From Enterococcus dispar ATCC 51266 (GTDB lineage Bacteria; Bacillota; Bacilli; Lactobacillales; Enterococcaceae): DNA of 64,000 bases. The position numbers and the translations under genes are program-made. The DNA is taken from contig NZ_KE136354.1 in NCBI RefSeq assembly GCF_000406945.1, positions 1,693,249 to 1,757,248 of the forward strand, read 5' to 3'. This document shows, in pieces, positions 24,453-32,301 of the stretch. The notes below the pieces were generated by a model. The model did not search any database. It was not told the DNA's origin and saw only the letters and a program-made list of their open reading frames with translations. Within the stretch, counting starts at the first letter, position 1. Every line of letters begins with the position of its first letter.

Positions 24453-25745
24453 TTAATTTTCCTTAATTAATATTTTCATTAAAGTTTTTTCTACACTCGA
24501 AGAATGTAAATACCGCTTCAATGAATCGTTATATCTTTTCAAAGCATAGATCATTTCCAAAGCATCATAAATATTAGAAGATAAAGTATTTTCCTCCTCA
24601 CTTCTATATCTGTTTAAATCCTCTTTTGAACAATCGTGACGAACCTCGGTAGTATTTGATATCTTGTTTTCTATACCATATTTAGTTAAAAATAGATTAT
24701 TCAATGCGTCAGGAGTTTTAAATCTATAAAAATCATAATAGAGTTGCCTCATATCATACCTTTCCTTATAAAAACGTCTTGTGAAAAAAACTAAATCTTC
24801 ACTTGTAAGCTCTGAAAGTAACTCAGCTATTTTTTCAAATTCTGGTATTTCTTTAAAAAGGTATTTATCTACACTATCAATTTGACGATAATGTCTTTCT
24901 TCTAAATTATAAAAATTTTTTACTTTTTTACTTAGAACTAAATTTATTACCAATGATTGACAATTAATTACATAATCCAAATTTTCTGAGATAGAGTAAA
25001 TAGATTTTGAAATTAATTTAGAAAGCTCATTATGTTTAACAACAATAATCTCAAATGAATCTTTGTTTTGTTTATCAATAATTTTTCGAACTTCTCTTTT
25101 TTGACTATAGAAATAGAAAAAGAAAAACACCGGTATTATTGTGAATAAAGCAACTATAGCTGGTAATTTAGAAAAAATATCTCCCAAGTTGATTTCAATT
25201 GATACAGCCCGTTTAAGAAAATCCCAAAAATGTTCAAACTGACTATACATCCAATCAATATTAATTCTATTCAGTGAAAATAGCGTGAGTATTATTGAGA
25301 TTAGCATTGGAAAGCTAATCACAATCCGAACAAAACCGACAATCTTTTGAAATAAAGTCAATTTTGATATTCCAATCCAAACTGGACTTAGATCTGAACT
25401 TGCATATCGGACCCATCCTAACCTCAAAAAGCTATAGATCCTTGACATGTTATAATCCAATCTTATCAAGAATTGAGTCAATTTAATTCGCTCTGTTCTT
25501 ATTCCAAATCTACAAAATGCAACGATACCTGAACTAATCCGAGGATATATTACAACCATCAAAGAATCATAAATTATAAGAACAAACATTATCTCGATAA
25601 AGTAAAGCGCGCATAATCCCCAAAAATTATCTTGAGTTAAATTCAAATTGGCCGTGATAATAAAATCTATTACTAAATCTATTTTCAGTATTAGAAATAT
25701 AGTAACTCCAATAATAAATAGCCACTGCAATATTTTTTTATACAT
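24453..25745 (-). CDS. Four-TM membrane protein of the element cargo
   Basis: 430 aa, not recognised. Hydrophobic segments lie at about residues 7-30, 42-68, 125-158 and 190-215. A cytoplasmic helical domain of about 210 residues follows, beginning with a basic QKREVRKIIDKQNK stretch. There is no obvious catalytic motif. ATG at 25745 with a GGAGG-like site. Together with the soluble protein downstream it forms a probable two-gene cassette. Membrane effectors paired with cytosolic sensors are common in phage defence, but nothing here proves that role. Confidence 0.65.
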   Translation of the reverse strand: MYKKILQWLFIIGVTIFLILKIDLVIDFIITANLNLTQDNFWGLCALYFIEIMFVLIIYDSLMVVIYPRISSGIVAFCRFGIRTERIKLTQFLIRLDYNMSRIYSFLRLGWVRYASSDLSPVWIGISKLTLFQKIVGFVRIVISFPMLISIILTLFSLNRINIDWMYSQFEHFWDFLKRAVSIEINLGDIFSKLPAIVALFTIIPVFFFFYFYSQKREVRKIIDKQNKDSFEIIVVKHNELSKLISKSIYSISENLDYVINCQSLVINLVLSKKVKNFYNLEERHYRQIDSVDKYLFKEIPEFEKIAELLSELTSEDLVFFTRRFYKERYDMRQLYYDFYRFKTPDALNNLFLTKYGIENKISNTTEVRHDCSKEDLNRYRSEEENTLSSNIYDALEMIYALKRYNDSLKRYLHSSSVEKTLMKILIKEN

Positions 25746-26085
25746 TTACTCCTCCTCACTCTTTATAAGGATTTAATGTTATTCTAATAATCAAAAACCT
25801 TATCTTTTCAACTTATCAATCTGTAACAAAAAGAACTACTTATTTTGGCAGGCTTTGTCCATGTGAACATGTTTACTGATTCAAAGTACTATTAACTGTT
25901 TTATTTTTTTCATAGACTTACACAATCATCAAATCAATACTCTGTTATGGAGAACAATCAAAAAAGTTCCGCTCATAAATAAAAAAATGACGATCACATT
26001 GCTATTTATGGTTTCATTCTTTTTAAAAATCAACTCAAGAATCAAAGGATTCTCAACCATCTTCATTAGTGATCAAAGGAAGGGT
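25746..26085. other. Intergenic region within the element
   Basis: About 340 A+T-rich bases separating two same-strand cargo units. It probably holds the promoter of the membrane protein pair and the end of the nuclease transcript. I find no clear terminator, repeat or RNA, and no ORF worth calling. Confidence 0.5.
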
Positions 26086-27369
26086 TCATTCCTTTTTCCA
26101 TCCTTTAACAATATACGAACTGGGAACAATATTTAAAAATGGTTGGACAATTTCATCTATAGTTTTTGACTTGTCACTCTCATCAATATTTTTGAATAAG
26201 TTTAATTCGTCAAACTTTGGATTTTTTGATTTGAAATCATATATCCTGAGTATACGATATGTCTCTTTATCATTAATCGCTTGACTCAACTCATTTCTAG
26301 TCATAAAGAAGGGCTCTGTGCCAAATGGGCTCTCAGTAGCCTTCACTTCAACATGAATTTCTGTCTCTTTTCCTAACCTTAAGTCATCTAAGTCGAATGC
26401 TTTTATATCATATCCAAACCCATGATTACGACCTAAATTTTCAATTTTTGACTCAAAATTGACGAAATTTTTTTCACCAACAATTTCACGTGTGATATTT
26501 CTATAATATTCAATAGCCAGCTCTTCTGCACGATGTCCAATAGTGCGATTTTTAGCTAGTTTTTTCTGCAATTTATCGTCTGATATTGTGTAATTGCTGG
26601 ACTCTTCACTAATTACGTTTCCTCCAAAATTTTCGTTATAGTTACTCATTACTTCTGAATGGACTATACTTTTTTCACTAGCCTCTTCCGCCTTCTCATT
26701 GTCTAAGGAAATGCTCTCTGAAATCCAACCTTTATATCTTGAAAGCAGCGATTGATATTGTTCAAGGTCAACATTTTGAACAAGCGAGGAATAAACTTTT
26801 AGCATTTCAATCAGATCATCCTTAAGCTGTTCATCTGTAAATTTATTAAATTCATAATACTTTGCTGCAATATTTGCATATTCATATCCAATTCCAAAAT
26901 CATTGTAAGCATCAAGATTAATATTTGTTGTAATACATTTCGATAAATAGATTGGATCAATTTTATCAGCCAAAATTTCAGCAGACTTAGCAGCGATTGT
27001 TTTTGAACTAATTAATTGATCATTATCATCATAAATTTTTACCTTCTTTATATTCGTCCAGCTTTGATTTAAACTCAAATAGAATCCCTCACCGTTTGCC
27101 TTGAAAAGATAAACAACATAATAAAAGCTTCCACTTGCTTTAGTTATAAACCTTTCATCAAAAACCGCATACCAAGAAACCTCAGCCATAACTTTACTAT
27201 GTTGTCCAGTACTTGCTCTTGTTCTATAATGACTATCCTTAGGTATAATCGAGTCAAACTCTTGTTTGATCTCCTCTCGAAAAATTTTCACTGCTGGATT
27301 AGTTTTTTTATTTGGTCTATTCTCGCCATTTTGAAGCATCTTCATAAATCGATTTAAGTTTGTTTTCAT
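26086..27369 (-). CDS. MrcB_N-DUF3883 restriction-like nuclease
   Basis: 427 aa with two recognisable domains. Residues about 30-200 match the MrcB N-terminal domain (DUF3578): GQHSKVMAEVSWYAVFDE followed by YYVVYLFKANGEGFYLSLNQ. Residues about 272-400 match the DUF3883 (NO VEIN C-terminal) PD-(D/E)xK-like nuclease fold: GHRAEELAIEYY with Glu282/283, GFGYDIKAF with Asp321, and IHVEVKAT with Glu341 and Lys343, so the catalytic set looks intact. A Glu/Ser-rich linker joins them. Proteins with these domains occur in restriction and defence contexts. No methyltransferase is nearby, which favours a modification-dependent or other stand-alone mode; that is inference. Confidence 0.85.
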   Translation of the reverse strand: MKTNLNRFMKMLQNGENRPNKKTNPAVKIFREEIKQEFDSIIPKDSHYRTRASTGQHSKVMAEVSWYAVFDERFITKASGSFYYVVYLFKANGEGFYLSLNQSWTNIKKVKIYDDNDQLISSKTIAAKSAEILADKIDPIYLSKCITTNINLDAYNDFGIGYEYANIAAKYYEFNKFTDEQLKDDLIEMLKVYSSLVQNVDLEQYQSLLSRYKGWISESISLDNEKAEEASEKSIVHSEVMSNYNENFGGNVISEESSNYTISDDKLQKKLAKNRTIGHRAEELAIEYYRNITREIVGEKNFVNFESKIENLGRNHGFGYDIKAFDLDDLRLGKETEIHVEVKATESPFGTEPFFMTRNELSQAINDKETYRILRIYDFKSKNPKFDELNLFKNIDESDKSKTIDEIVQPFLNIVPSSYIVKGWKKE

Positions 27370-27436
27370 ACTTACCTCATTAAACTTTTTATTTGAACCT
27401 TTTTCTCGCTAATAAAGCACTTCCAAGTATTATTTT

Positions 27437-27676
27437 TTAGTCATTTAGTAATGATTCGTAGTTTAAATGCAAAATATTTTTTATTCCTCTAAGTTGTTCT
27501 AATTTAATATGCTGCCTTCCACCTTCTATTTTTACAAGCGTTTCTCTAGTTATATCCACGTTATTAAGCTGTAACATCTTAACTAACTCAGTTTGCCCGA
27601 TCCCTTTTTCTTTCCTAATGCGCTTAATATTTCTACCGATTACATTATTCGGATCAATTATTTTTTCTTCTTTCAA
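27437..27676 (-). CDS. Small XRE-family regulator upstream of the nuclease
   Basis: About 79 aa, almost entirely one helix-turn-helix domain (IGRNIKRIRKEKGIGQTELVKML; ITRETLVKIEGGRQHIKLEQL). In size and position it resembles the controller proteins of restriction-modification systems. I favour the TTG at 27676 (AAGGTG eight bases upstream); a GTG nine bases further up (27685) is the alternative. It is 67 bp upstream of the nuclease gene and divergent from a small membrane protein, with palindromic operators between. Confidence 0.8.
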   Translation of the reverse strand: MKEEKIIDPNNVIGRNIKRIRKEKGIGQTELVKMLQLNNVDITRETLVKIEGGRQHIKLEQLRGIKNILHLNYESLLND

Positions 27677-27763
27677 GATTAACACACCTTATGGACTAAA
27701 ATAAGTCCTTTTTCTTGTTAATCTTAGAGAGAAACCATGATACAATGGGACTAGTTCTAGTCC
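27675..27763. promoter_or_regulatory. Nested operators between the XRE regulator and a divergent membrane gene
   Basis: Two related palindromes, GGACTAAAATAAGTCC (27693-27708) and GGACTAGTTCTAGTCC (27748-27763), share GGACT/AGTCC half-sites. A second dyad, AAGATTAACA (27675-27684) and TGTTAATCTT (27716-27725), encloses the first. The right palindrome lies two bases after a TGATACAAT extended -10 for the rightward gene. The pattern suggests autoregulation by the XRE protein. Confidence 0.75.
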
Positions 27764-27778
27764 ACAAGGAGGTTACTC

Positions 27779-28156
27779 ATGAATATTTCAAAAGCTTTGA
27801 TTTTTGAAAATAGGGCGCAATATCTTAAAGCTATCATCATCAAAATTTTTTTGTCTCTTTTAGTGGCAAAACTATTTACTTACCAGGGCACTTTTATAGG
27901 CACATTATTTCTCAATTATTTTACTTTCAGCATGTTTTACTTTTCATTGAGGATTGCTAAAAACTATCTTATCGCAGTAATTCTATTATTAGGAATATGT
28001 ATAGCAATCATGCTGACTAATGAGTATTTCCACAATGGATACTCTGTAGAAGCGAGTAATTTATTTTTTATGGTATTTGCTCTATTTCCTTTTATCTATG
28101 ATCTTTTCATCATACTTTGGGTCACTATTAAAAAAATAAAACTCAGCCAATCTTAA
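27779..28156 (+). CDS. Small membrane protein, divergent from the XRE regulator
   Basis: 125 aa, not recognised, with about four hydrophobic segments (roughly 18-33, 38-55, 62-80, 95-115). AAGGAGG precedes the ATG. It shares the operator region with the XRE regulator and ends in a terminator shared with the convergent 96-aa gene. It could be immunity- or toxin-like, but no motif supports a choice. Confidence 0.7.
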   Translation: MNISKALIFENRAQYLKAIIIKIFLSLLVAKLFTYQGTFIGTLFLNYFTFSMFYFSLRIAKNYLIAVILLLGICIAIMLTNEYFHNGYSVEASNLFFMVFALFPFIYDLFIILWVTIKKIKLSQS

Positions 28157-28167
28157 ACTGGCTGAGT
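28141..28167. terminator. Bidirectional terminator overlapping two convergent stops
   Basis: Perfect arms ACTCAGCCA (28141-28149) and TGGCTGAGT (28159-28167) flanked by an A-run on one side and a T-run on the other. The stops of both convergent genes lie in the loop. Confidence 0.88.
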
Positions 28168-28443
28168 TTTCACTTTATCTGTGATCTCATTGATATACTG
28201 ATTCATATTTTTCCAGTATATCAACATTTTATCAAGTTCTCCCCTGTTATAACTAAATAGATCAATAGAGAGCATTCTTCTTAAAGTTGAAAGAATAGCA
28301 GAATATAAATTTGAACCATTTTTATCGATTCCATTATTCAAAATATAATTTAAAAGTCTATTGTAAATCCCATACGAAAACTCATTGATGATTTCAATTT
28401 TTGCTGTTAATTCGTAATCAATTTTGTAATCCATATTTCTCAC
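28153..28443 (-). CDS. Small unknown protein of the element
   Basis: 96 aa, acidic to neutral, helical, no TM segment and not recognised (MDYKIDYELTAKIEIINEFSYG...). The fourth residue is also Met. A GAGGTG-type site lies just before the start. It is between the oriT-like segment and the terminator shared with the membrane protein gene. Confidence 0.6.
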   Translation of the reverse strand: MRNMDYKIDYELTAKIEIINEFSYGIYNRLLNYILNNGIDKNGSNLYSAILSTLRRMLSIDLFSYNRGELDKMLIYWKNMNQYINEITDKVKTQPV

Positions 28444-28765
28444 CTCTTCAACTTAAAAATTCTCTATATCCAAACCTAAAAAATCTTAAAACAGTTCAAA
28501 ATGTTTAAAATGTTTTTTTGATTTTGCTTCTTTCAATTTTACCACTAAAAATCGAGCAATAGCGACACAAAAAGTTGTAGAATATTCTACCAAGAAAAAA
28601 CAACGTTTTAGGGCGTGTGCGCACACACCCGATGCTTGCCCTTCTAAAATCATTAGTGGTAATGGTTCTTTAATGCCCAAAAAAACAGATAGCCAAAAAA
28701 AGAATCTACGACTATCTGCTCTGCAACTTTTTTACTTTTAATAATTCTAACTTTTCAAAGTTTAT
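28444..28765. other. Non-coding region containing oriT-like palindromes
   Basis: About 320 bases between the 96-aa gene and the rep gene. It carries the palindromes described at 28577-28630. A 64-codon frame crosses it (28486-28680) but is probably not a gene. Confidence 0.6.
28577..28640. other. Candidate transfer origin (oriT-like) or ssDNA origin
   Basis: A perfect 14-bp palindrome GTAGAATATTCTAC (28577-28590) is followed by a 20-bp near-perfect palindrome centred on GTGTGCGCACAC (28611-28630) and then GATGCTTGCCC. Hairpins next to a short GC-richer core in an A+T-rich setting, beside a rep gene, are typical of nic regions. From memory I associate this kind of sequence with mobilisable plasmids and elements of Gram-positive cocci, but I cannot match it to a named oriT. 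Confidence 0.4.
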
Positions 28766-29752
28766 TCAATGAAATGGTTCTTCATAAATCATTTCAAAAC
28801 GAACTTTTCGTTTTTCTTTTTTGCTCATGTCTTTTGTGATTGCATTAAACTCAACAAAATTTTCTTCCAACTCTAATTGACCTGAATTATACAAAATATC
28901 TAATTCTGTAGCTCCATATTTTTTCTCCATTAGAAGAACATTTTCCCAAAAAGTTTCCATAGTGCTCGTCCAATATTTCTTAGGATTATTCATCGGCTTA
29001 TTTTTGTGTTGATACTCTTTCAATTTAAAGTAAAATTTTTTTGCTTTTAGTTCAATACTTTTCTTCCAGATATCACCATAAATAATATGTCGATTTGATT
29101 TTGTGTTTTCTTTATTCTGAAAATTCTCGACTTTGATTTTAGTTGAATAAATGATATCCGCGTACTCCTTTACAAGAATTCCGTTACCAAATATAGATAA
29201 AAATTGGGCTGTTTCTTGCGAAACAAGTTCACTTTGAATGATCTTGTGAAAAATTTTTTTGTCAACTTGTCTTAAATCTCTAATAGTATCATTATTAGTA
29301 TCAATGGTATTGTTATACTCAGTATCATTAGAGTAAAGTTTTTTAACCTCTGGGGGTAAAAAATCTTTACCCCCGGAATTTTTACTCTCGGAATTTTTTT
29401 CAACTGGACTAAGTATATATAGCCGATTTGGTTGATTCAGACCAACATATTCTTCTTCCAATAAACCATACCGTACTAACTCTTTTTTTATCTTTATTAC
29501 TGTAGGTTTGCTTCTCTTAATGATTCTCCCTAGCTCTTCTACTGTGTATATAAAAAAAACAGCATTATTATTATCAATCCATCTATTTCTAATGCTTAAT
29601 TCAAAACGATCCTGAAATATTGCATACACCAAAATTGATTCATTACTCAAATCTTGATATAGCTGACTATTAAGTAATTGCTTGGGTACTCTGTAGAATG
29701 TTTCTTTTGGGATAATATCTTCTATTCTTATTCTTCTGCTTGAATTTGTCAT
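28766..29752 (-). CDS. RepA_N-type replication initiator
   Basis: 328 aa. The N-terminal part has the RepA_N pattern (FYRVPKQLLNSQLYQDLSNESILVYAIFQDRFELSIRNRW, then FFIYTVEELGRIIKRSKPTVIKIKKELVRYGLLEEE, a winged-helix module). The central stretch around residues 140-160 is encoded by short direct repeats and a hairpin, which may be the origin. The C-terminal half is a second helical domain. Such initiators drive theta replication of many plasmids of Gram-positive cocci and also occur on integrative elements, where they allow replication after excision. Confidence 0.85.
   Translation of the reverse strand: MTNSSRRIRIEDIIPKETFYRVPKQLLNSQLYQDLSNESILVYAIFQDRFELSIRNRWIDNNNAVFFIYTVEELGRIIKRSKPTVIKIKKELVRYGLLEEEYVGLNQPNRLYILSPVEKNSESKNSGGKDFLPPEVKKLYSNDTEYNNTIDTNNDTIRDLRQVDKKIFHKIIQSELVSQETAQFLSIFGNGILVKEYADIIYSTKIKVENFQNKENTKSNRHIIYGDIWKKSIELKAKKFYFKLKEYQHKNKPMNNPKKYWTSTMETFWENVLLMEKKYGATELDILYNSGQLELEENFVEFNAITKDMSKKEKRKVRFEMIYEEPFH
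29284..29374. other. Candidate replication origin inside the rep gene
   Basis: Four tandem 12-bp units begin at 29285, 29297, 29309 and 29321; three contain AGTATCA and the third is degenerate. A perfect hairpin follows 20 bp later: GGGGGTAAA (29352-29360) and TTTACCCCC (29366-29374). Iterons inside the rep coding sequence are characteristic of RepA_N replicons. Confidence 0.6.
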
Positions 29753-29788
29753 ATTTTCTACTCCGTATTAATTGTGATAAAATAAGCA

Positions 29789-29854
29789 GGAAATAGATTT
29801 TCTATTTCCATGAGGACTTGATGTTGATCCGCCAAGATTACGCATCAAGTCCTC
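29789..29854 (-). promoter_or_regulatory. Tandem hairpins between the excisionase-like gene and rep
   Basis: A stem with arms GAGGACTTGATG (29812-29823) and CATCAAGTCCTC (29843-29854) overlaps the stop of the upstream gene. It is followed by GGAAATAG/CTATTTCC (29789-29809). This is probably an attenuator or RNA-control element for rep; neither is followed by a strong T run. Confidence 0.5.
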
Positions 29855-30128
29855 CTCTTTGTTTTGAAAGCATAAACTTTGTTACTTCCCTTTTAGAATA
29901 AAATTTCCTTCCTCCCATTGTGATTATTGGCATTCCTTCTCTTACATAAATTTTCAATGTATTTGGGCTTACTCCCAACCAATCAGACATCTCTTTTTGA
30001 TTCAAAAAATCTTTATCCAATCCAACATTTTGAACCGCTTTAGAGATAGATTCTTGCGCCAATGAAAAAATATACTGCTGCAACTCTTTAGACTGTTTAT
30101 CGTCTAATAAAACTTGAAAACCTGACAT
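29838..30128 (-). CDS. Excisionase-like helix-turn-helix protein
   Basis: 96 aa. The C-terminal half is a MerR/excisionase-type helix-turn-helix (LNQKEMSDWLGVSPNTLKIYVREGMPIITMGGRKFYSKREVTKFM), as found in Xis and small DNA-binding proteins of integrative elements. First gene of the leftward unit ahead of rep, facing the repressor gene across paired operators. It may direct excision or activate rep; position favours the early-gene role. Confidence 0.78.
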   Translation of the reverse strand: MSGFQVLLDDKQSKELQQYIFSLAQESISKAVQNVGLDKDFLNQKEMSDWLGVSPNTLKIYVREGMPIITMGGRKFYSKREVTKFMLSKQRGGLDA

Positions 30129-30174
30129 TTCAAATTCCTCCTCTTCTTTTTAATAGCTCCTCAAATAAACTTTA

Positions 30175-30264
30175 CAAAAGGGAGAATTTTCTCCCTTTTG
30201 TTAATAAATCAAGAATATCATCAACTTATATATGCGTCAATACAAAAGGGGAGAATTTTCTCAA
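30175..30264. promoter_or_regulatory. Paired operators of the element's genetic switch
   Basis: A palindrome with 11-bp arms (CAAAAGGGAGA / TCTCCCTTTTG, 30175-30200) and a second, partial copy (30243-30264) share GAGAATTTTCTC. They lie 68 bp apart between the leftward excisionase-like gene and the rightward repressor gene. Confidence 0.8.
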
Positions 30265-30327
30265 TTTATCTGTTCAAAAACTCTTTTTAGTTATATACTG
30301 TCTTTATCCGGAGGTGAATTATTTACT

Positions 30328-31071
30328 ATGACAAGTATTGACAACTCTAAAGTAGGAGAACGGATTAAAAAAATTCGTCTGAATTACAATGGAAAGAAAT
30401 TGACTCAACAAGAATTTGCTGAACTTTTAAACCCAGTTGTAGATAAAAGTGCCGTCAGAAAATGGGAGAAAGGTCTTAATCTCCCTAACAAAGAGAGACT
30501 TTCGCAAATTGCACAAATTGGAAATGTCACGACAGATTACCTTCTTTTTGGTAAAACTCTTAATGGTCATGGCGAACGAATTAAGTCTATCAGAGAAGAC
30601 TTGGGACTTACTTTAGAAGAATTCGGTCATCTATTTTCACCAGTTTTATCATCTCAGACAATCTCAAACTGGGAATCTGAAAATCTTTTACCTGATTTAA
30701 AGCAAATTAGAGTGATTGGAAATTTAGTTGGTATTGACTATAGAGAGATTCTTTTCGGCAACGCTCACCTTTCAGAATTTTCTCTAGATACGTATTCAAA
30801 CGTAAACGATGTTGAAAATAATTTATCCAGCCTAGAACTTTCCCCTGAAGAAATATTGAAGTCGGATGAATACTTAATTAACATGAATAATCTTAGACTG
30901 TTACTGGGTGATACCCCTCAATCCTTTAACTATCTGCACCTGCTATCAAAAAGACTTACAGAGTTTGTTGATCAAAAGGAGAACTCTGATTATGACTATT
31001 TGAATGATACAATTGATGATCTTAAGAAGATAATCGAAAATTTCTGTACAATCTATTTTGAAGAAAAGTAA
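30328..31071 (+). CDS. Repressor-like protein with two XRE helix-turn-helix domains
   Basis: 247 aa from the ATG at 30328, chosen because a GGAGGTG site lies just upstream and because the 32 residues before it would cover the second operator. Two tandem XRE domains are clear: VGERIKKIRLNYNGKKLTQQEFAELLNP...KWEKG and HGERIKSIREDLGLTLEEFGHLFSP...NWESE. An acidic C-terminal region of about 100 residues follows. It has no peptidase-type (S24) domain, so induction would need an antirepressor, as in phage-inducible islands, rather than RecA cleavage. Confidence 0.85.
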   Translation: MTSIDNSKVGERIKKIRLNYNGKKLTQQEFAELLNPVVDKSAVRKWEKGLNLPNKERLSQIAQIGNVTTDYLLFGKTLNGHGERIKSIREDLGLTLEEFGHLFSPVLSSQTISNWESENLLPDLKQIRVIGNLVGIDYREILFGNAHLSEFSLDTYSNVNDVENNLSSLELSPEEILKSDEYLINMNNLRLLLGDTPQSFNYLHLLSKRLTEFVDQKENSDYDYLNDTIDDLKKIIENFCTIYFEEK

Positions 31072-31087
31072 CTCCCTCCTAATCTTG

Positions 31088-31114
31088 ATTGATTTTTGAA
31101 ATAGCTCCTCAAAA
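31088..31114 (+). repeat. 27-bp repeat upstream of the integrase gene
   Basis: Exact inverted counterpart of 23622-23648. It lies between the repressor stop and the integrase ribosome site; a CCTCC...GGAGG pairing across it could mask that site. Confidence 0.9.
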
Positions 31115-31135
31115 GGTAATCAAGGAGGAACTTAA

Positions 31136-32299
31136 ATGGCTTCATTTACACAATACAAATTAGCAAGTGGTAAAAAGAAATGGAGATTTCAGGCATATCT
31201 CGGAACTGATCCAGATACCGGAGAACGAGTTAAAACAACTCGAAGAGGATTTGATTCAAAGAAAGAAGCTCAAATATCATTAGCTCAACTACAAGCAGAA
31301 TTTGAGAAAAATAGTCGCAAACTGATCTCAGAGGAAATGATTACTTTCAAAGAGTTATATGATTTATGGCTTGTTCAATACCGTTTAAAAGTAAAACCTT
31401 CCACTATTGCTACCTCAAAGCGATTTATTGAAGGTTATGCACTAGAATACTTTGGAAGCTTGAAACTCGACAAGATTACTGTTCGCTATTGTCAAAAGAT
31501 CGTTAATAAATGGCATGAAAAATACAAACAGTATCACTATTTTCGCAAAGTAGTTGGTCAGGTGCTACAATTTGGCGTACAAATGGAAGTGATTGACAGT
31601 AATCCAATGAGAAAGACGATATTACCTCGCAAGAAAGAAGTTGAATCATTTCCAAACTTCTACACTAAAAAGCAGCTAGAGACGTTTTTTGAGTGCTTAG
31701 AGGAGCATATTGAGCTATCTGGGCGTACAAGTACCAAACTACTCGCATTCTTTCGTCTGTTGGCTTTTACAGGCATGAGAAAGTCTGAAGTCTTAGCTTT
31801 GCAGTGGAAAGATGTGAATCTCTTCAATCAAAAATTGACGATTGGAAAAACTCTAGCTACTGATGAATTTGATCAGATTGTTGTTCAAGAGCCTAAAACT
31901 GCAAGTTCGCGGCGAACAATTAGACTTGATCGAAAAACAGTAAAAATTCTTGATCAGTGGCGGGTTAATCAAAAGGAATGGTACTTTAAATTTGGATACA
32001 ATACATCGAGTGAAGATCAATTTCTGTTCACGAATAAGTTTAATGCCCTTTATTATCCTCAAGCTCCTAATGACTGGCTCTATAACATACTCGAAAAATA
32101 TGAGCTGCCAAAGATTACATTACATGGTTTTCGTCATACTCATGCTAGCTTGTTGTTTGAATCCGGCGCAAGCATAAAAGAGGTTCAAGAACGCTTAGGT
32201 CATAAAGATGTCAAAACTACTATGAATATTTACGCTCATGTCACTCCTGAAAAGATTAAGGAGACTGGCGAACGGTTCGCAAAATACGTTAATTTTTGA
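31136..32299 (+). CDS. int: Tyrosine recombinase (integrase) of the element
   Basis: 387 aa, full length for a phage or ICE integrase. An N-terminal AP2-like arm-binding segment ([31 protein letters not shown]) precedes a SAM-like core-binding domain (about 65-165) and the catalytic domain. The catalytic residues are visible: Arg in [12 protein letters not shown], the [11 protein letters not shown] box with His and Arg, GHKDVKTT with the second His, and the Tyr nucleophile in NIYAHV. AAGGAGG before the ATG. Its stop abuts the right-end arm sites and the target is the 3' end of sufB. Confidence 0.96.
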   Translation: MASFTQYKLASGKKKWRFQAYLGTDPDTGERVKTTRRGFDSKKEAQISLAQLQAEFEKNSRKLISEEMITFKELYDLWLVQYRLKVKPSTIATSKRFIEGYALEYFGSLKLDKITVRYCQKIVNKWHEKYKQYHYFRKVVGQVLQFGVQMEVIDSNPMRKTILPRKKEVESFPNFYTKKQLETFFECLEEHIELSGRTSTKLLAFFRLLAFTGMRKSEVLALQWKDVNLFNQKLTIGKTLATDEFDQIVVQEPKTASSRRTIRLDRKTVKILDQWRVNQKEWYFKFGYNTSSEDQFLFTNKFNALYYPQAPNDWLYNILEKYELPKITLHGFRHTHASLLFESGASIKEVQERLGHKDVKTTMNIYAHVTPEKIKETGERFAKYVNF

Positions 32300-32301
32300 C
32301 G

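Noticed and set aside
28486-28680. 64-codon minus-strand frame across the palindromic segment beside rep
   Set aside because: Its middle codons are the oriT-like palindrome and there is no convincing ribosome site, so conservation of the DNA would be explained by the palindromes.
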